Shown here piece after piece: positions 30,026-31,326 of a DNA stretch of 31,326 nucleotides. The DNA comes from CAZHZT01 sp964537285. Its GTDB lineage: Bacteria > Bacteroidota > Bacteroidia > Chitinophagales > Saprospiraceae. The notes under the pieces are model-generated. The model had not been told where the DNA came from. It ran no database searches and saw only the letters and a program-made list of their open reading frames with translations. Position 1 is the stretch's first letter; each line of letters starts with the position of its first letter. Both the position numbers and the translations under genes were made by a program. The DNA lies in contig CAZHZT010000067.1 in assembly GCA_964537285.1 (NCBI GenBank), forward strand, positions 1 to 31,326, read 5' to 3'.

Positions 30026-30841
30026 TCAAGCACTTACGCTATAGTCTCTAAGTGCTTCATTTAGCGATACTTTTTTATCTGTACTATCTTTACGCTTACC
30101 AATGATCAAGGCGCAAGCCACCTGATAATCACCTGCCGGAAAGGATTTGGTATAACTTCCCGGAATAACGACAGAGCGGGCGGGGACTACCCCTTTATAG
30201 GTCACCGGTGCATCACCCGTAACATCAATAATTCTGGTTGATTGAGTGAGCACTACATTCGCGCCTAGTACCGCCTCTCTTTCTACGCGCACGCCTTCCA
30301 CCACGATGCATCTGGAGCCAATGAAGCAATTATCTTCGATGATGGTAGGAGCTGCTTGTGGTGGCTCAAGAACCCCGCCTATACCTACCCCTCCGCTGAG
30401 GTGCACGTGCTGGCCAATTTGAGCGCAAGAACCTACCGTTGCCCAGGTGTCTACCATTGTGCCACTGCCAACATAAGCACCAATATTGACGTAGCTTGGC
30501 ATCATGATAACGCCTTTTTCCAGATAAGCGCCCTGCCGGGCAATGGCGTGTGGGACTACTCTTACTCCCTGAGCCTTATAGTTTTTCTTTAAAGGAATTT
30601 TATCATGAAATTCAAAAGGGCCGACTTCGATCGTTTCCATTTGCCGAAGCGGGAAGTAAAGGATAACCGCTTTTTTTACCCAATCGTTTACCTTCCAGCC
30701 GTCATCAGTGGGTTCAGCGACGCGCAGTTTGCCTTGATCCAGTTGTTGAACGACTTCATTGATGGCTTCCTGAGTGGGTTTTTCGGAAAGTTTTTCGCGG
30801 TTTTCCCAGGCTTGTTCTATGAGTTGGCTAAGGTTGTGCAT
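30026..30841 (-). CDS. dapD: 2,3,4,5-tetrahydropyridine-2,6-dicarboxylate N-succinyltransferase
   Basis: A 271-residue cytoplasmic enzyme, the normal length. It transfers succinyl from succinyl-CoA to tetrahydrodipicolinate in the succinylase branch of diaminopimelate and lysine synthesis. The helical N-terminal domain (L-S-Q-L-I-E-Q-A-W-E-N-R) is followed by a left-handed beta-helix of hexapeptide repeats (~100-230: V-N-I-G-A-Y-V-G-S-G-T-M-V-D-T-W-A-T-V-G-S-C-A-Q-I-G, V-H-L-S-G-G-V-G-I-G-G-V-L-E-P). The pattern is diagnostic of DapD. It has no co-directional partner within the window; a long palindromic element starts 29 bp upstream of its start codon. Confidence 0.96.
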   Translation of the reverse strand: MHNLSQLIEQAWENREKLSEKPTQEAINEVVQQLDQGKLRVAEPTDDGWKVNDWVKKAVILYFPLRQMETIEVGPFEFHDKIPLKKNYKAQGVRVVPHAIARQGAYLEKGVIMMPSYVNIGAYVGSGTMVDTWATVGSCAQIGQHVHLSGGVGIGGVLEPPQAAPTIIEDNCFIGSRCIVVEGVRVEREAVLGANVVLTQSTRIIDVTGDAPVTYKGVVPARSVVIPGSYTKSFPAGDYQVACALIIGKRKDSTDKKVSLNEALRDYSVSA

Positions 30842-30870
30842 GATATATGTTGTAATTTTAAGGAAAAGAT

Positions 30871-31007
30871 TTTACCTTCTTTGACAAATTGTGTGGAAGT
30901 TCGAAATAATAACCCTTGAATGCCCTTGTGGTTGAAAGGGTTATTATTTTGAAGTTCCATTTTCCACAATTTATGTCAAAGAACTAGATTTTACAATAGA
31001 AGGTAAA
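30871..31007. repeat. TTCTTTGACA-family palindrome with outer arms and flanking direct repeats
   Basis: The core (30876-30985) resembles 17006-17114, with similar arms and a few substitutions (GTGTGGAAGTTCGAAATAAT here). Around it, AGATTTTAC occurs at 30867-30875 and again at 30986-30994 as direct repeats, as a target-site duplication would. A still wider arm pair, TTTACCTTCT (30871-30880) and AGAAGGTAAA (30998-31007), also closes over it. Confidence 0.8.
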
Positions 31008-31063
31008 TATAAAGGAAAATGAATCCGAAATAAACTTTTGTTTGCGATAACAGGTTTTTTGAT

Positions 31064-31130
31064 TAACCCAAGTTGCGATGAATGAGGCTAAAGAGTACCT
31101 AGCCTCATTCATTGCAGCTTGCATTGATTA
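31064..31130. repeat. Palindrome with ATGAATGAGGCTA arms
   Basis: Arms ATGAATGAGGCTA (31078-31090) and TAGCCTCATTCAT (31100-31112) are perfect with a 9-nt loop. Pairing extends outward with mismatches through AAGTTGC / GCAGCTT and TTAA / TTGATTA. Confidence 0.75.
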
Positions 31131-31139
31131 ATAGAAATC

Positions 31140-31207
31140 GTTCTTTGACAAATTGTGTGGAACTTCAAGCATGAGTCATTCCGAATTTTCGGGATGACTC
31201 ATACTTG
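31140..31207. repeat. Chimeric element: TTCTTTGACA arm plus GAGTCAT hairpin
   Basis: The left 29 nt (31140-31168) are identical to the left arm of the 17.0-kb element. The inner stem ATGAGTCATTCCGAA / TTTTCGGGATGACTCAT (31170-31202) is instead the module found at 26371-26400. The right outer arm is missing. Confidence 0.8.
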
Positions 31208-31247
31208 TGAAAATATTTACATAGTCCTGTTAATCAGAGATTTATTT

Positions 31248-31284
31248 ACTTTTTCCTTGATGAAAAAGTAACAAAAAATCAAGG
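31248..31284. repeat. Mutually exclusive double hairpin, recurrent Bacteroidota motif
   Basis: ACTTTTTC (31248-31255) pairs with GAAAAAGT (31262-31269), while CCTTGAT (31255-31261) pairs with ATCAAGG (31278-31284). The second arm partly occupies the loop of the first, so only one can form. From memory, this sequence is common in intergenic regions of Bacteroidota; its function is not known to me. Confidence 0.5.
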
Positions 31285-31326
31285 CTGTATTCAATTCTTA
31301 ACGCTTTTTGAAAGGCTGGCAGCCTA

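Larger units (their letters stand above)
30842..31326. other. 485-bp gene-free end of window with stacked palindromes
   Basis: No gene seen. It holds, in order, a TTCTTTGACA-family palindrome (30871-31007), an unrelated palindrome (31064-31130), a chimeric half element (31140-31207) and a conserved-looking double hairpin (31248-31284). Confidence 0.6.

Overview
The window comes from a member of the Bacteroidota, most likely a Saprospirales- or Cytophagales-type environmental bacterium. Evidence: a TonB-dependent receptor with a carboxypeptidase-like N-terminal domain, a PD40/OmpA envelope protein, a GH3/beta-lactamase fusion, a PepSY-like secreted protein, and weak Shine-Dalgarno sequences throughout. 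No rRNA, tRNA or CRISPR was seen.

Layout. (1) 1-3788: an integron-like region, all on the minus strand. A tyrosine recombinase with an unusual duplicated N-terminal module (2409-3788) is followed by two complete gene cassettes (a secreted protein, and an RDD/Coa1-like membrane protein). Each cassette ends in a ~135-bp attC-like palindrome, and a third, truncated cassette candidate follows. (2) 4364-10577: a minus-strand operon of a membrane/TPR protein, a GH3 + serine hydrolase fusion and a LolC/E-type permease. (3) 10881-14605: a sensor histidine kinase overlapping a TonB-dependent receptor by 4 nt. (4) 15010-19571: ATP-dependent PEP carboxykinase and a PD40/OmpA-like protein. (5) 19632-27237: a TetR-type regulator divergent from an eight-gene biosynthetic cluster: FAD oxidoreductase, SAM methyltransferase, type III polyketide synthase, FabL/FabI-type enoyl reductase, FabZ-like dehydratase, FabF-like ketosynthase, acyl carrier protein and phosphopantetheinyl transferase. 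(6) 27262-30841: a SnoaL-like protein, a small outer-membrane barrel, a lipoprotein, a PepSY-like protein with a poly-aspartate tail, and dapD.

The two most interesting systems are the cassette array and the polyketide cluster. In the array, the core sequence at the start of each cassette is the exact complement of the core that opens its own attC-like site, which is the hallmark of integron cassettes. The polyketide cluster looks like a self-contained path to a phenolic or pyrone lipid: a small dedicated fatty-acid-type module would make an acyl-ACP starter, the type III PKS would extend and cyclise it, and the methyltransferase and flavoprotein would tailor it. The product cannot be read from sequence.

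A third theme is a family of long, modular, sometimes nested palindromes in nearly every larger intergenic gap (14853-14933, 16633-16965, 17006-17114, 20428-20484, 26235-26400, 30871-31007, 31142-31207 and others). Modules are shared between sites in different combinations, so they are not ordinary terminators, although several real terminators also occur.
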